A DNA stretch of 8,222 bases, from NCBI GenBank assembly GCA_003567495.1, contig PWZK01000288.1, positions 1-8,222 on the forward strand. Direction: 5' to 3'. A program made the position numbers and the translations under genes. Position 1 is the first letter of the stretch; each line of letters starts with the position of its first letter. The notes beneath the pieces are model-generated. The model searched no databases. It was not told the origin of the DNA and saw nothing but the letters and a program-made list of their open reading frames with translations. Shown piece by piece: positions 1-5,538 of this stretch. This DNA is from Candidatus Brocadiaceae bacterium. Its GTDB lineage: Bacteria > Planctomycetota > Brocadiia > SM23-32.

Positions 1-1044
1 CTGCATGCGGAGCCGGACCCGCGCGAGATGGACATGCTGCTTGCCGTCGGTGAGCAGATGTCGATAGCTCTTATGGCGATAGCCATTCATGCACTCGGTT
101 TTGAAGCAGTGAGCCTGACGGGAGCTCAGGCGGGCATACGTACCGACAGCGTTTCAAGCAAGGCACGCATACACCGGATCGACACCTCGAGACTGGTCAA
201 TGAGATCGAAAAAGGTCGTATCGTTATAGTGGCCGGTTTTCAGGGGGTGGATGCGGAGGATAACATAACAACCCTCGGACGCGGCGGTTCGGATACGACC
301 GCTATCGCGCTTGCTGCTGCGCTCGGCGCGGAGCGGTGCGACATATTTACCGACGTAGACGGGATATACACCGCGGATCCAAGGGCTGTACCCGGTGCTC
401 GCAGGATTGATCGGATAGATTATGATGAGATGCTTGAGCTTGCCAGCCTTGGGGCACAGGTTATGCAATCTCGGGCGGTTGAGATTGCCAAGAGATTTTC
501 GGTGCCGTTCAGGGTTCGGCCCGGCGGGAATAATTCGGAGGGAACGCTTGTGACTAATACCGAACAGTTGGAGCAGGTCGATGTGCGCGGCGCGGCGCTT
601 GAGGAGAACGAGGCCAAGGTTACCATCCGTGACGTGCCGGACATACCGGGAGCCGCGTCAAAGATATTCCGCGCCATTGCAAAAGAGCACGTGAACGTGG
701 ACGTTATAGTGCAAAACGTTAGCGCTCAGGGCATAACCGACCTGAGTTTTACTTTGCTCGAGGCCGATCTGCCGGCGGCTCGCAGGGCTGTCGTGAAAGT
801 GATCGAAGAGATGGGCTGCGGCGAGATGGAAGTGGACGAAAATATCGCGAAAGTCAGCATTGTCGGCGTGGGCATGAAAAATCATACCGGCGTTGCCGAG
901 ACCATGTTCAGAGCGCTGGCTGAAAACGGAATAAATATTGGTATGATCAGCACTTCTGAGATTAAAATATCGGTCGTTATCGCTTCCGAACAGGGTAGAA
1001 AAGCGCTTGTGGCCGTTCACGAAGCGTTTGGATTAGGCGCTTAA
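1..1044 (+). CDS. lysC: Aspartate kinase, 3' part (N-terminus outside window)
   Basis: Aspartokinase phosphorylates L-aspartate with ATP, the first step of the lysine/threonine/methionine (and diaminopimelate) branch, in the cytoplasm. The frame is open from base 1 and ends at TAA 1042-1044, giving 347 visible residues. Counting from the first visible codon, the amino-acid kinase domain shows [14 protein letters not shown] (6-19), the [12 protein letters not shown] substrate/nucleotide loop (91-102) and [13 protein letters not shown] (116-128). Two ACT regulatory domains follow (about 205-275 and 283-347), including [14 protein letters not shown] and the [14 protein letters not shown] stretch typical of lysine/threonine feedback-controlled monofunctional enzymes. 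Family members are about 400-420 residues, so roughly 60 residues with the N-terminal K-F/Y-G-G motif are missing to the left. There is no fused homoserine dehydrogenase, because the stop follows the second ACT domain directly. The internal ATG at 28 lies within a conserved motif and is not the true start. Confidence 0.96.
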   Translation: MHAEPDPREMDMLLAVGEQMSIALMAIAIHALGFEAVSLTGAQAGIRTDSVSSKARIHRIDTSRLVNEIEKGRIVIVAGFQGVDAEDNITTLGRGGSDTTAIALAAALGAERCDIFTDVDGIYTADPRAVPGARRIDRIDYDEMLELASLGAQVMQSRAVEIAKRFSVPFRVRPGGNNSEGTLVTNTEQLEQVDVRGAALEENEAKVTIRDVPDIPGAASKIFRAIAKEHVNVDVIVQNVSAQGITDLSFTLLEADLPAARRAVVKVIEEMGCGEMEVDENIAKVSIVGVGMKNHTGVAETMFRALAENGINIGMISTSEIKISVVIASEQGRKALVAVHEAFGLGA

Positions 1045-1051
1045 TGCCGCA

Positions 1052-1075
1052 ACATCGACAATAAATTGTCGATGT
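1052..1075. other. Perfect 10-bp hairpin just after lysC stop
   Basis: ACATCGACAA (1052-1061) and TTGTCGATGT (1066-1075) are exact inverted repeats around a TAAA loop, starting 7 bases after the lysC stop codon. No T-run follows on either strand, so this is not a canonical intrinsic terminator. It could protect the lysC mRNA 3' end, act as a weak terminator, or be a repeat remnant. Confidence 0.5.
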
Positions 1076-1110
1076 ACGAAAAAGAATGAATATCCAATGT
1101 TCAAGGAACA

Positions 1111-1219
1111 ACCGAAGTAAGCGCTTAAAACGCGATATGTTGCCTTCGCTTCGCCATAGGCTTTAGCATGACGCCTGCCTGCCGCGCTGCGGCGCAGGCA
1201 GACGCCGCTGACGCTAAAA
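1111..1219. repeat. Compact palindromic repeat locus (family also at 4292-4593)
   Basis: Two half-elements sit head to head between lysC and the binding-protein gene. Bases 1111-1141 match 4292-4322 at 28 of 31 positions. Bases 1142-1170 resemble the reverse complement of 4317-4345 (about 23 of 29), and AGGCTTTAGCATG (1158-1170) recurs exactly at 4560-4572. The 30 bases 1172-1201 are the exact reverse complement of 4197-4226. They fold as CTGCCT plus GCCGC, loop GCT, then GCGGC, a two-base bulge and AGGCAG. TTTAGC (1162-1167) pairs with GCTAAA (1213-1218) outside this. This is a dispersed REP/BIME-like structure and no gene is visible in it. Confidence 0.75.
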
Positions 1220-1267
1220 GGCATTGTGCTTTTTAAACAAGAGCAGGCAGCTCGTTCTGGTCGGAAA

Positions 1268-1275
1268 GGGGGGAG
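1268..1275 (+). promoter_or_regulatory. Strong Shine-Dalgarno fixing the start of the binding-protein gene
   Basis: GGGGGGAG lies 8 bases before ATG 1284. It favours that ATG over the in-frame TTG at 1224, which has no ribosome site and lies at the edge of the repeat locus. Starting at 1284 also puts a typical signal peptide at the very N-terminus. Confidence 0.8.
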
Positions 1276-1283
1276 AAAACGTC

Positions 1284-3776
1284 ATGATATATTGCTACAT
1301 ACGAATCGGCAGGGGTACAATCAGGTGTGCTGAAGCGCTTGCTGTGGCGGTTTTACTTTTCCTCGTCGCGCCTGCGCCCTCTTCGGCCGCAGAGGAGCGC
1401 ACCGGCGCCTGGGTGGATGAGGTAGTTGCATCTGTCCAGCCGTCCGCACGACAGGCACTCAGTATTCTCGCCGCAGGGGAAGCTCATGTCTATGCGTTCG
1501 GCATTTCCGATGCCAATCTCTACGACATCATACGGGAAGACGGGGACCTGGAGTACGAGAGGCACGTGGGCACGTCGGCGGAACTTGCATTCAACCCCTA
1601 CGGGCCGGTTTTTGAGGGCGACGGCGGGCTTAACCCATTCTCGGTGCCCGAAATCAGGGAGGCTGTGAACTGGCTCCTTGATCGCAATTATATCGCTGGC
1701 GAAATATATGGCGGAATGGCGCGGCCGCGCTACCTGCCAATCAACAGCGCCTTTGCCGACTACGCGCGTTTTGTCGATGTGGCGCGCATGCTCGAACAGC
1801 GCTACCGCCACGACCCCGGGAAAGCAGAAGCCGTAATAGGCGACGGTATGAGGGCGCTGGGCGCCGAAAAAGAAAACGGACGCTGGCATTACGACGGCGA
1901 GGTCGTCGAGCTGCGGTTCCTTATCCGCAGCGAAGATGAGCGGCGTGAGATAGGCGATTATATCGCTTCGTTGCTTGAGAACATCGGATTTGTCGTTCGC
2001 CGGGATTACAGGACCGCAGAAGAGGCCGCACCGGTGTGGTCGGGCGCCGATCCGGCGCAGGGTCGGTTTCATCTCTATACGGGCGGCTGGATTTCCACGA
2101 TAGTCAGGCGGGACGACGCGGGGACTTTCAATTTCTATTATACGCCGAGGGGGTTGTCTTCTCCGCTCTGGCAGGCTTACCGTCCGAGCGAGGAGTTTGA
2201 TGATGCGGCCGAGAGGCTGGGCCGGCGCGATTTTGGCTCCATGGAGGAAAGGAGCGAACTTTTTGCCGTGGCGCTGGAACTGTCGCTCAGGGATTCGGTG
2301 CGGATATGGCTGGTTGACCAGATAAGCGTCTCGCCCAGGCGCAAAGAAATAAGCGTGGCCGCCGACCTGTCCGGCGGCATATCCGGGGCATATCTGTGGC
2401 CCTATACACTTCGGTTTGCCGACAGAGTCGGAGGCACCGTCCGTATAGCGACACAGAATCTTCTCGACGATCCATGGAATCCGCTAGACGGCAGCAACTG
2501 GATATTTGATATGATGTTTACGCGTGCTACGTCGGATTACGGTGTCATAATAGACCCCTACACGGGCCTTTATCTGCCCCAGCGGATCGAAAGAGGGGAG
2601 GTTACGATACAAGAGGGGCTGCCCGTGGAGAAAACCCACGACTGGGTGTCGCTGGAGTTCAGCGACGACGAAATTGAGGTGCCGGAAGATGCGTGGATAG
2701 ACTGGGATGCCGAACAGCAGCGTTTCATCACGGTGGCTGAAAAACATCCGGAGGGGCTTACCGCGCGCAGAAAAAGCGTGGCATACTACCCGGAGGAACT
2801 TTACCGGACAAAATGGCATGACGGCAGCAGATTTTCGCCGGCCGATGTCGTGATGGGGATTATACTTACGTTCGACAGAGCCGACGAAGACAGCAAGCTC
2901 TTTGATGAGTCACAGCTGCCCGCCTTCGAGTCTTTTAAGCGCCATTTTCGCGGCGTTCGGATAAAGAGTAAGTCGCCGCTTGCAATTGAGACCTACAGTC
3001 ACAGCTACAGCCTTGATGCGGAGAATAATGTGGCAACCTGGTATCCCGATTACGCGCACGGTCCCGGTTCGTGGCATGCGCTGACCACCGGCATTCTTGC
3101 CGAAAAAGCCGGGCAGCTGGCCTTTTCAAACCACAAGGCCGACAGGCTTCAGGTTGAGTGGATGAGTATGATCGCCGGGCCCGGTATCGGGGTGCTGGGA
3201 GGGAAGCTGCGCGAAGCCAGGGAGCAGAATTACATACCCTATGAGCCCGTGCTGGGCAAATATATCGACAAGAACGAAGCATCCGAGCGGTGGCGAAATC
3301 TTCAAAACTGGTATGATGAAAAAGGCCACTTCTGGGTCGGCACGGGGCCTTTCTACCTCCAGCGTGTGTATTCGGTGGAGAAAAACGTGCATCTCAGGCG
3401 GTTTGAGGATTTTCCAGACCACGCCGGTAAGTGGGAAAGATTTAAGAAACCCGTAATGCCGGAGGTGTCGGTGTCGGGGCCGAGAAGGGTTAGCCCGGGC
3501 GATGAAGTGGAGTTTGTGGTCGATGTTTCCTTCGAGGGACGGCCCTATCCGGCGAAATCTATAAAAAATGTAATTTTTCTGTGGTATGACGCCGCTGACA
3601 ATCTTGTGCGTAAAGGCGAAGGGCAAAAGGCTGAAGACGGCAAATACCTGATAAAGTTTTCCGGGCGGGACGCGCAGGGCATATGTTTTGGCTGCAACCG
3701 GGTCGAGGTGGCGGTGGTGTCGAGCCTGGTAAGCATACCGGTGTTTGAAAAACTGGAGTTCCTGGTGCTGCCGTAG
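1284..3776 (+). CDS. Exported SBP_bac_5-type solute-binding protein with swapped lobe order and Ig-like tail
   Basis: This is a probable periplasmic substrate-binding protein of the oligopeptide/dipeptide ABC superfamily, 830 residues from ATG 1284; classical members are about 500-600. A Sec signal peptide is evident: basic start (R7, R10, R14), hydrophobic core 16-29, and likely cleavage after A35 or A36. There is no lipobox Cys. Recognisable family motifs run in an unusual order. GEAHVYAF (65-72) and NPFSVPEIREAVNWLLDR (117-134), normally in the second half, come first. GGTVRIAT (383-390), KWHDGSRFSPADVV (510-523) and GTGPFYL (686-692), normally the first half, follow. Residues about 725-830 look like a beta-rich Ig-like domain containing a CFGC pair (801-804). 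I recall similar full-length proteins in archaea and some bacteria, so the layout is probably a subfamily trait. No permease or ATPase gene is adjacent. The ligand cannot be told; peptides are only the superfamily default. Confidence 0.85.
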   Translation: MIYCYIRIGRGTIRCAEALAVAVLLFLVAPAPSSAAEERTGAWVDEVVASVQPSARQALSILAAGEAHVYAFGISDANLYDIIREDGDLEYERHVGTSAELAFNPYGPVFEGDGGLNPFSVPEIREAVNWLLDRNYIAGEIYGGMARPRYLPINSAFADYARFVDVARMLEQRYRHDPGKAEAVIGDGMRALGAEKENGRWHYDGEVVELRFLIRSEDERREIGDYIASLLENIGFVVRRDYRTAEEAAPVWSGADPAQGRFHLYTGGWISTIVRRDDAGTFNFYYTPRGLSSPLWQAYRPSEEFDDAAERLGRRDFGSMEERSELFAVALELSLRDSVRIWLVDQISVSPRRKEISVAADLSGGISGAYLWPYTLRFADRVGGTVRIATQNLLDDPWNPLDGSNWIFDMMFTRATSDYGVIIDPYTGLYLPQRIERGEVTIQEGLPVEKTHDWVSLEFSDDEIEVPEDAWIDWDAEQQRFITVAEKHPEGLTARRKSVAYYPEELYRTKWHDGSRFSPADVVMGIILTFDRADEDSKLFDESQLPAFESFKRHFRGVRIKSKSPLAIETYSHSYSLDAENNVATWYPDYAHGPGSWHALTTGILAEKAGQLAFSNHKADRLQVEWMSMIAGPGIGVLGGKLREAREQNYIPYEPVLGKYIDKNEASERWRNLQNWYDEKGHFWVGTGPFYLQRVYSVEKNVHLRRFEDFPDHAGKWERFKKPVMPEVSVSGPRRVSPGDEVEFVVDVSFEGRPYPAKSIKNVIFLWYDAADNLVRKGEGQKAEDGKYLIKFSGRDAQGICFGCNRVEVAVVSSLVSIPVFEKLEFLVLP

Positions 3777-3851
3777 TATCTTATTTGCAATTATCTTGTT
3801 TTATTGGCAAAAAGATTTAATTGAGACGCTGTAAGTGTCGTTGAAATAAAA

Positions 3852-3928
3852 AATTAGGAATTAGAAATTAGGAATGAGGAATTAACGACAAACGGCAACG
3901 ACAAAGACAAAGACAACGGCAACGGCAG
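3852..3928. repeat. Two adjoining short tandem repeat tracts (7-bp, then 6-bp units)
   Basis: Bases 3852-3886 are five head-to-tail copies of a 7-bp unit with consensus AATTAGG, drifting in the last two copies. Bases 3893-3928 are six copies of a 6-bp unit of form NGRCAA (CGGCAA, CGACAA, AGACAA), with one further unit at 3886-3891. Both tracts read as slippage-type low-complexity DNA with no coding sense. Confidence 0.8.
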
Positions 3929-3954
3929 GGAGTCGCGTAGCAGCATTTGCCATC

Positions 3955-4248
3955 AGGCCCGAAGGGCCGACTGATTAATAGCCCGGGGTGGAAGCGCCCT
4001 GTCGTTGGGCGCTGTAACCCCGGGAAACTCGTGCATACAACAGAACAGAGCCCCGGCAGGGGCGATTCAAAGGTTTGGCGAACTCGGGGCGATCACCTTT
4101 CTTGAGTCGCCCCGTCGGGGCTCAGCAGGGGGTGGTGCTCAGGTTTCCCCGCCTGCCTGCTGCAGGCAGGGGTTCCCTTCGGTCACCCGGGGCTACCTGC
4201 CTGCGCCGCAGCGCGGCAGGCAGGCGATTGAGTCGGCCCTTCGGGCCT
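3955..4248. repeat. 294-bp nested inverted-repeat block
   Basis: The ends are an exact 18-bp inverted repeat: AGGCCCGAAGGGCCGACT at 3955-3972 and its reverse complement at 4231-4248. Inside, TAGCCCGGGGTG (3979-3990) faces CACCCGGGGCTA (4184-4195), 11 of 12 in inverted sense. The GAGCCCCG-type unit at 4048-4070 faces its inverted near-copy at 4102-4123. Local hairpins include CCCGGGGT/ACCCCGGG (3982-3989, 4017-4024) around GCGCCC/GGGCGC, GCCCC/GGGGC (4050-4063), CGGGGCGA/TCGCCCCG (4085-4092, 4107-4114), CCTGCCTGC/GCAGGCAGG (4152-4170), and the 30-bp element 4197-4226 shared with 1172-1201. It could be a MITE-like mobile repeat, a composite of dispersed palindromes, or a structured RNA. No transposase is encoded in it. 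Confidence 0.75.
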
Positions 4249-4291
4249 AAAAGACAATTGCGAATGACAAATATCCCATGACAAAAAAACG

Positions 4292-4374
4292 ACCGGAGTA
4301 AGCGCTGAAAGCGCGATATGTTATAGCCTGTGGCGGAGCGCAGGCCCCGAATGGGGCCGAAGCGTAGTCACAGG
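4292..4374 (-). repeat. Structured palindromic repeat, copy 1 (minus orientation)
   Basis: Read on the minus strand, it starts with CCTGTG (4374-4369), closes with CACAGG (4332-4327), and contains an inner hairpin GGCCCC-ATTC-GGGGCC (4358-4343). It continues through CTATAACATAT to a second small hairpin GCGCT-TTC-AGCGC (4314-4302). Sequence outside the stems matches copy 2 at 4517-4593 closely, whereas the stems differ by paired changes. Its outer tail (4292-4322) recurs at 1111-1141. Confidence 0.7.
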
Positions 4375-4516
4375 AGAGGAGATCGCACAAACGGGAGTTC
4401 TGAAGGGACGATATAAACGATAGCGCACAGTGGCGCCATAAAAAATGTAATTGGACCACGCGCGAGGCTTGATATTATACCGCACTTTCAGTGCTCGATT
4501 GAGGTATACGGCGTGT

Positions 4517-4593
4517 CCTGTGACTCTGCTTCAGTCCTGCCGGACTTTCGCGCTGTCACAGGCTTTAGCATGCCGCGCCGTTGGCGCTGAAAG
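4517..4593 (+). repeat. Structured palindromic repeat, copy 2 (plus orientation)
   Basis: The outer stem CCTGTGAC (4517-4524) / GTCACAGG (4555-4562) is perfect over 8 bp. The inner hairpin is AGTCC-TGCC-GGACT (4533-4546). After the linker CTTTAGCATG comes a second hairpin GCGCC-GTT-GGCGC (4575-4587). It lies head to head with copy 1, separated by about 142 bases. The linker with its preceding AGG recurs at 1158-1170. Confidence 0.7.
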
Positions 4594-4600
4594 AAGTGGC

Positions 4601-4675
4601 GTTTATATTTTTTGAATTTTGATATTATAATTTTGAATTTATTTGGAACTTGAAATTTTGAATTTGTGATTTTCT
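4601..4675. repeat. AT-rich low-complexity tract with TTTTGAATTT motifs
   Basis: Variants of TTTTGAATTT are repeated with AT-rich spacers, in strong contrast to the flanking GC-rich palindromes. On the minus strand the tract gives a Lys/Phe-rich, low-complexity reading that looks spurious. Confidence 0.6.
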
Positions 4676-4693
4676 CTGCGTATGCACAGTGCC

Positions 4694-4736
4694 GCGCCGA
4701 AAGGCGCCCCATTTTCAGAGCAAAGCCTCTGAAAAT
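4694..4736. other. Double hairpin (GAAA tetraloop plus 10-bp stem)
   Basis: GCGCC-GAAA-GGCGC (4694-4707) is followed at once by ATTTTCAGAG (4711-4720) and CTCTGAAAAT (4727-4736) with loop CAAAGC. GCGC at 4704-4707 can alternatively pair with GCGC at 4737-4740 and extend the second stem. The first hairpin resembles the 4575-4587 hairpin with a changed loop. No T-run follows, so it is not a standard terminator. Confidence 0.55.
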
Positions 4737-4816
4737 GCGCAGGCGCTTGATGTCTCAATAAAATGATGGCGTTTGCCGTTTAGTCGCAGCCGTTGTAGTG
4801 GTCGTTGTATTAAAAC

Positions 4817-4840
4817 CTTTTCAAGCGTCGTCTTGAAAAG
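4817..4840 (+). promoter_or_regulatory. 9-bp palindrome in the leader of the phosphate genes
   Basis: CTTTTCAAG (4817-4825) and CTTGAAAAG (4832-4840) are perfect inverted repeats around a six-base loop, ending 10 bases before the GGAG ribosome site (4851-4854). It could be an operator for a dimeric regulator or an mRNA hairpin affecting translation. I could not identify a convincing -35/-10 pair nearby. Confidence 0.4.
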
Positions 4841-4860
4841 ATTTCACATTGGAGCTTTTT

Positions 4861-5505
4861 ATGCCGAAACTTCTGAAAATATCCAGCATGTTGAAGGCGC
4901 AGGTGGATGAGTTCCTTGATCTTGTCAGTGAGGGAGGAATATTGTTCGGGCGCGCACTTCACAGTTACCTGCAGGGGGAACATGAAACTTTTAACGAGCG
5001 ACTCAAAAGTGTTACGGAACACGAACGGAAAGCCGACGAGCTCAGGATGGAAATAGAGAGGGAGCTTTATCTTAAAACCCTTATTCCGGAAAACAGGGGG
5101 GACGTGCTTGCTATACTGGAGAACACCGACGATGTGATTGACACGGTTAAGGAAACGCTGACAAAATTTTCCGTCGAACGCCCCGAGATCGACAGCGGGT
5201 TGAACAATCAGTTTACCGAACTGACCGAGCTGTCCATGCAGTCCATTGAATGGCTGGTGCGTGCTATAAGGGCTTTTTTCAAGGACTTCGGGGCGGTAAA
5301 CGATCATATTCACAAGGTTGCTTTTTACGAGCACGAGGCGGATGTGGCCGCCGTTAAGCTGAAACGAAAAATTTTTGAATCCGACCTTTCGCTGAGCCGT
5401 AAAACACACCTGCGCTACTTCGCCGAAAACGTTGAAGCCATATCCGACTGTGCGGAGGCGGTCGCCGACAGACTGGCCATATACACAATTAAAAGGCAGA
5501 TATGA
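4861..5505 (+). CDS. DUF47 / PhoU-like protein, partner of the phosphate permease
   Basis: A cytoplasmic, all-helical protein of 214 residues, the usual DUF47 size, related to PhoU. Such proteins are commonly encoded next to PiT phosphate permeases and are thought to modulate Pi uptake or signalling. The acidic, PhoU-like metal-binding type segments appear in order: EHERKADEL (53-61), LENTDDVIDTVKE (86-98), EHEADVAAVKLKRKIF (157-172) and ENVEAISDCAEAVADRL (189-205). The start is ATG 4861, with GGAG at 4851-4854 and a 6-base spacer; the in-frame TTG at 4849 would bury that ribosome site. The TGA stop (5503-5505) overlaps an ATG (5502-5504), and the next gene begins at or near this point, so the two are almost surely cotranscribed. 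The molecular mechanism of this family is not settled. Confidence 0.93.
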   Translation: MPKLLKISSMLKAQVDEFLDLVSEGGILFGRALHSYLQGEHETFNERLKSVTEHERKADELRMEIERELYLKTLIPENRGDVLAILENTDDVIDTVKETLTKFSVERPEIDSGLNNQFTELTELSMQSIEWLVRAIRAFFKDFGAVNDHIHKVAFYEHEADVAAVKLKRKIFESDLSLSRKTHLRYFAENVEAISDCAEAVADRLAIYTIKRQI

Positions 5506-5538
5506 ATATCCATCCCTTCAGCTACTGGAAATTTCAAC

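Larger units (their letters stand above)
3777..4860. other. 1.1-kb gene-free, repeat-rich intergenic region
   Basis: No open frame here has a ribosome site together with protein-like composition. In order the stretch holds an AT-rich lead-out, short tandem repeats (3852-3928), a nested inverted-repeat block (3955-4248), a pair of structured repeats in opposite orientation (4292-4374 and 4517-4593), a small hairpin (GCACT 4482-4486 with AGTGC 4490-4494), an AT-rich low-complexity tract (4601-4675), a double hairpin (4694-4736) and a leader palindrome (4817-4840). The 11-mer TTGATATTATA occurs twice (4469-4479 and 4619-4629). I found no tRNA cloverleaf, and no clear terminator for the binding-protein gene on the left. 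Confidence 0.8.

Noticed and set aside
1224..1283. Upstream TTG start adding 20 residues to the binding protein
   Set aside because: The TTG has no ribosome site and lies at the repeat edge, whereas ATG 1284 has GGGGGGAG 8 bases upstream and gives a clean signal peptide.
1353..2072. 239-codon minus-strand open frame
   Set aside because: It lies antisense to the binding-protein gene, whose motifs are unmistakable. It has no recognisable family features and reflects the GC-skewed codon positions of the true gene.
3955..4248. CRISPR array or tRNA-like structure
   Set aside because: Repeats are inverted and nested, not regularly spaced direct repeats with unique spacers, and no segment folds into a cloverleaf with a T-loop GGTTCGA-type motif.
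4005..4281. Two overlapping plus-strand open frames of 81 and 68 codons
   Set aside because: They lie across the nested palindromes, and their Arg/Gly/Ala/Pro-rich translations are what GC-rich repeats give. Neither has a ribosome site.
4488..4712. 74-codon minus-strand open frame with Lys/Phe-rich stretch
   Set aside because: It is built from the AT-rich low-complexity tract and the structured repeat. Such readings are typical spurious predictions.
4849..4860. TTG start adding 4 residues to the DUF47 protein
   Set aside because: It overlaps the GGAG ribosome site that serves ATG 4861, and family members begin at about MPKLL.
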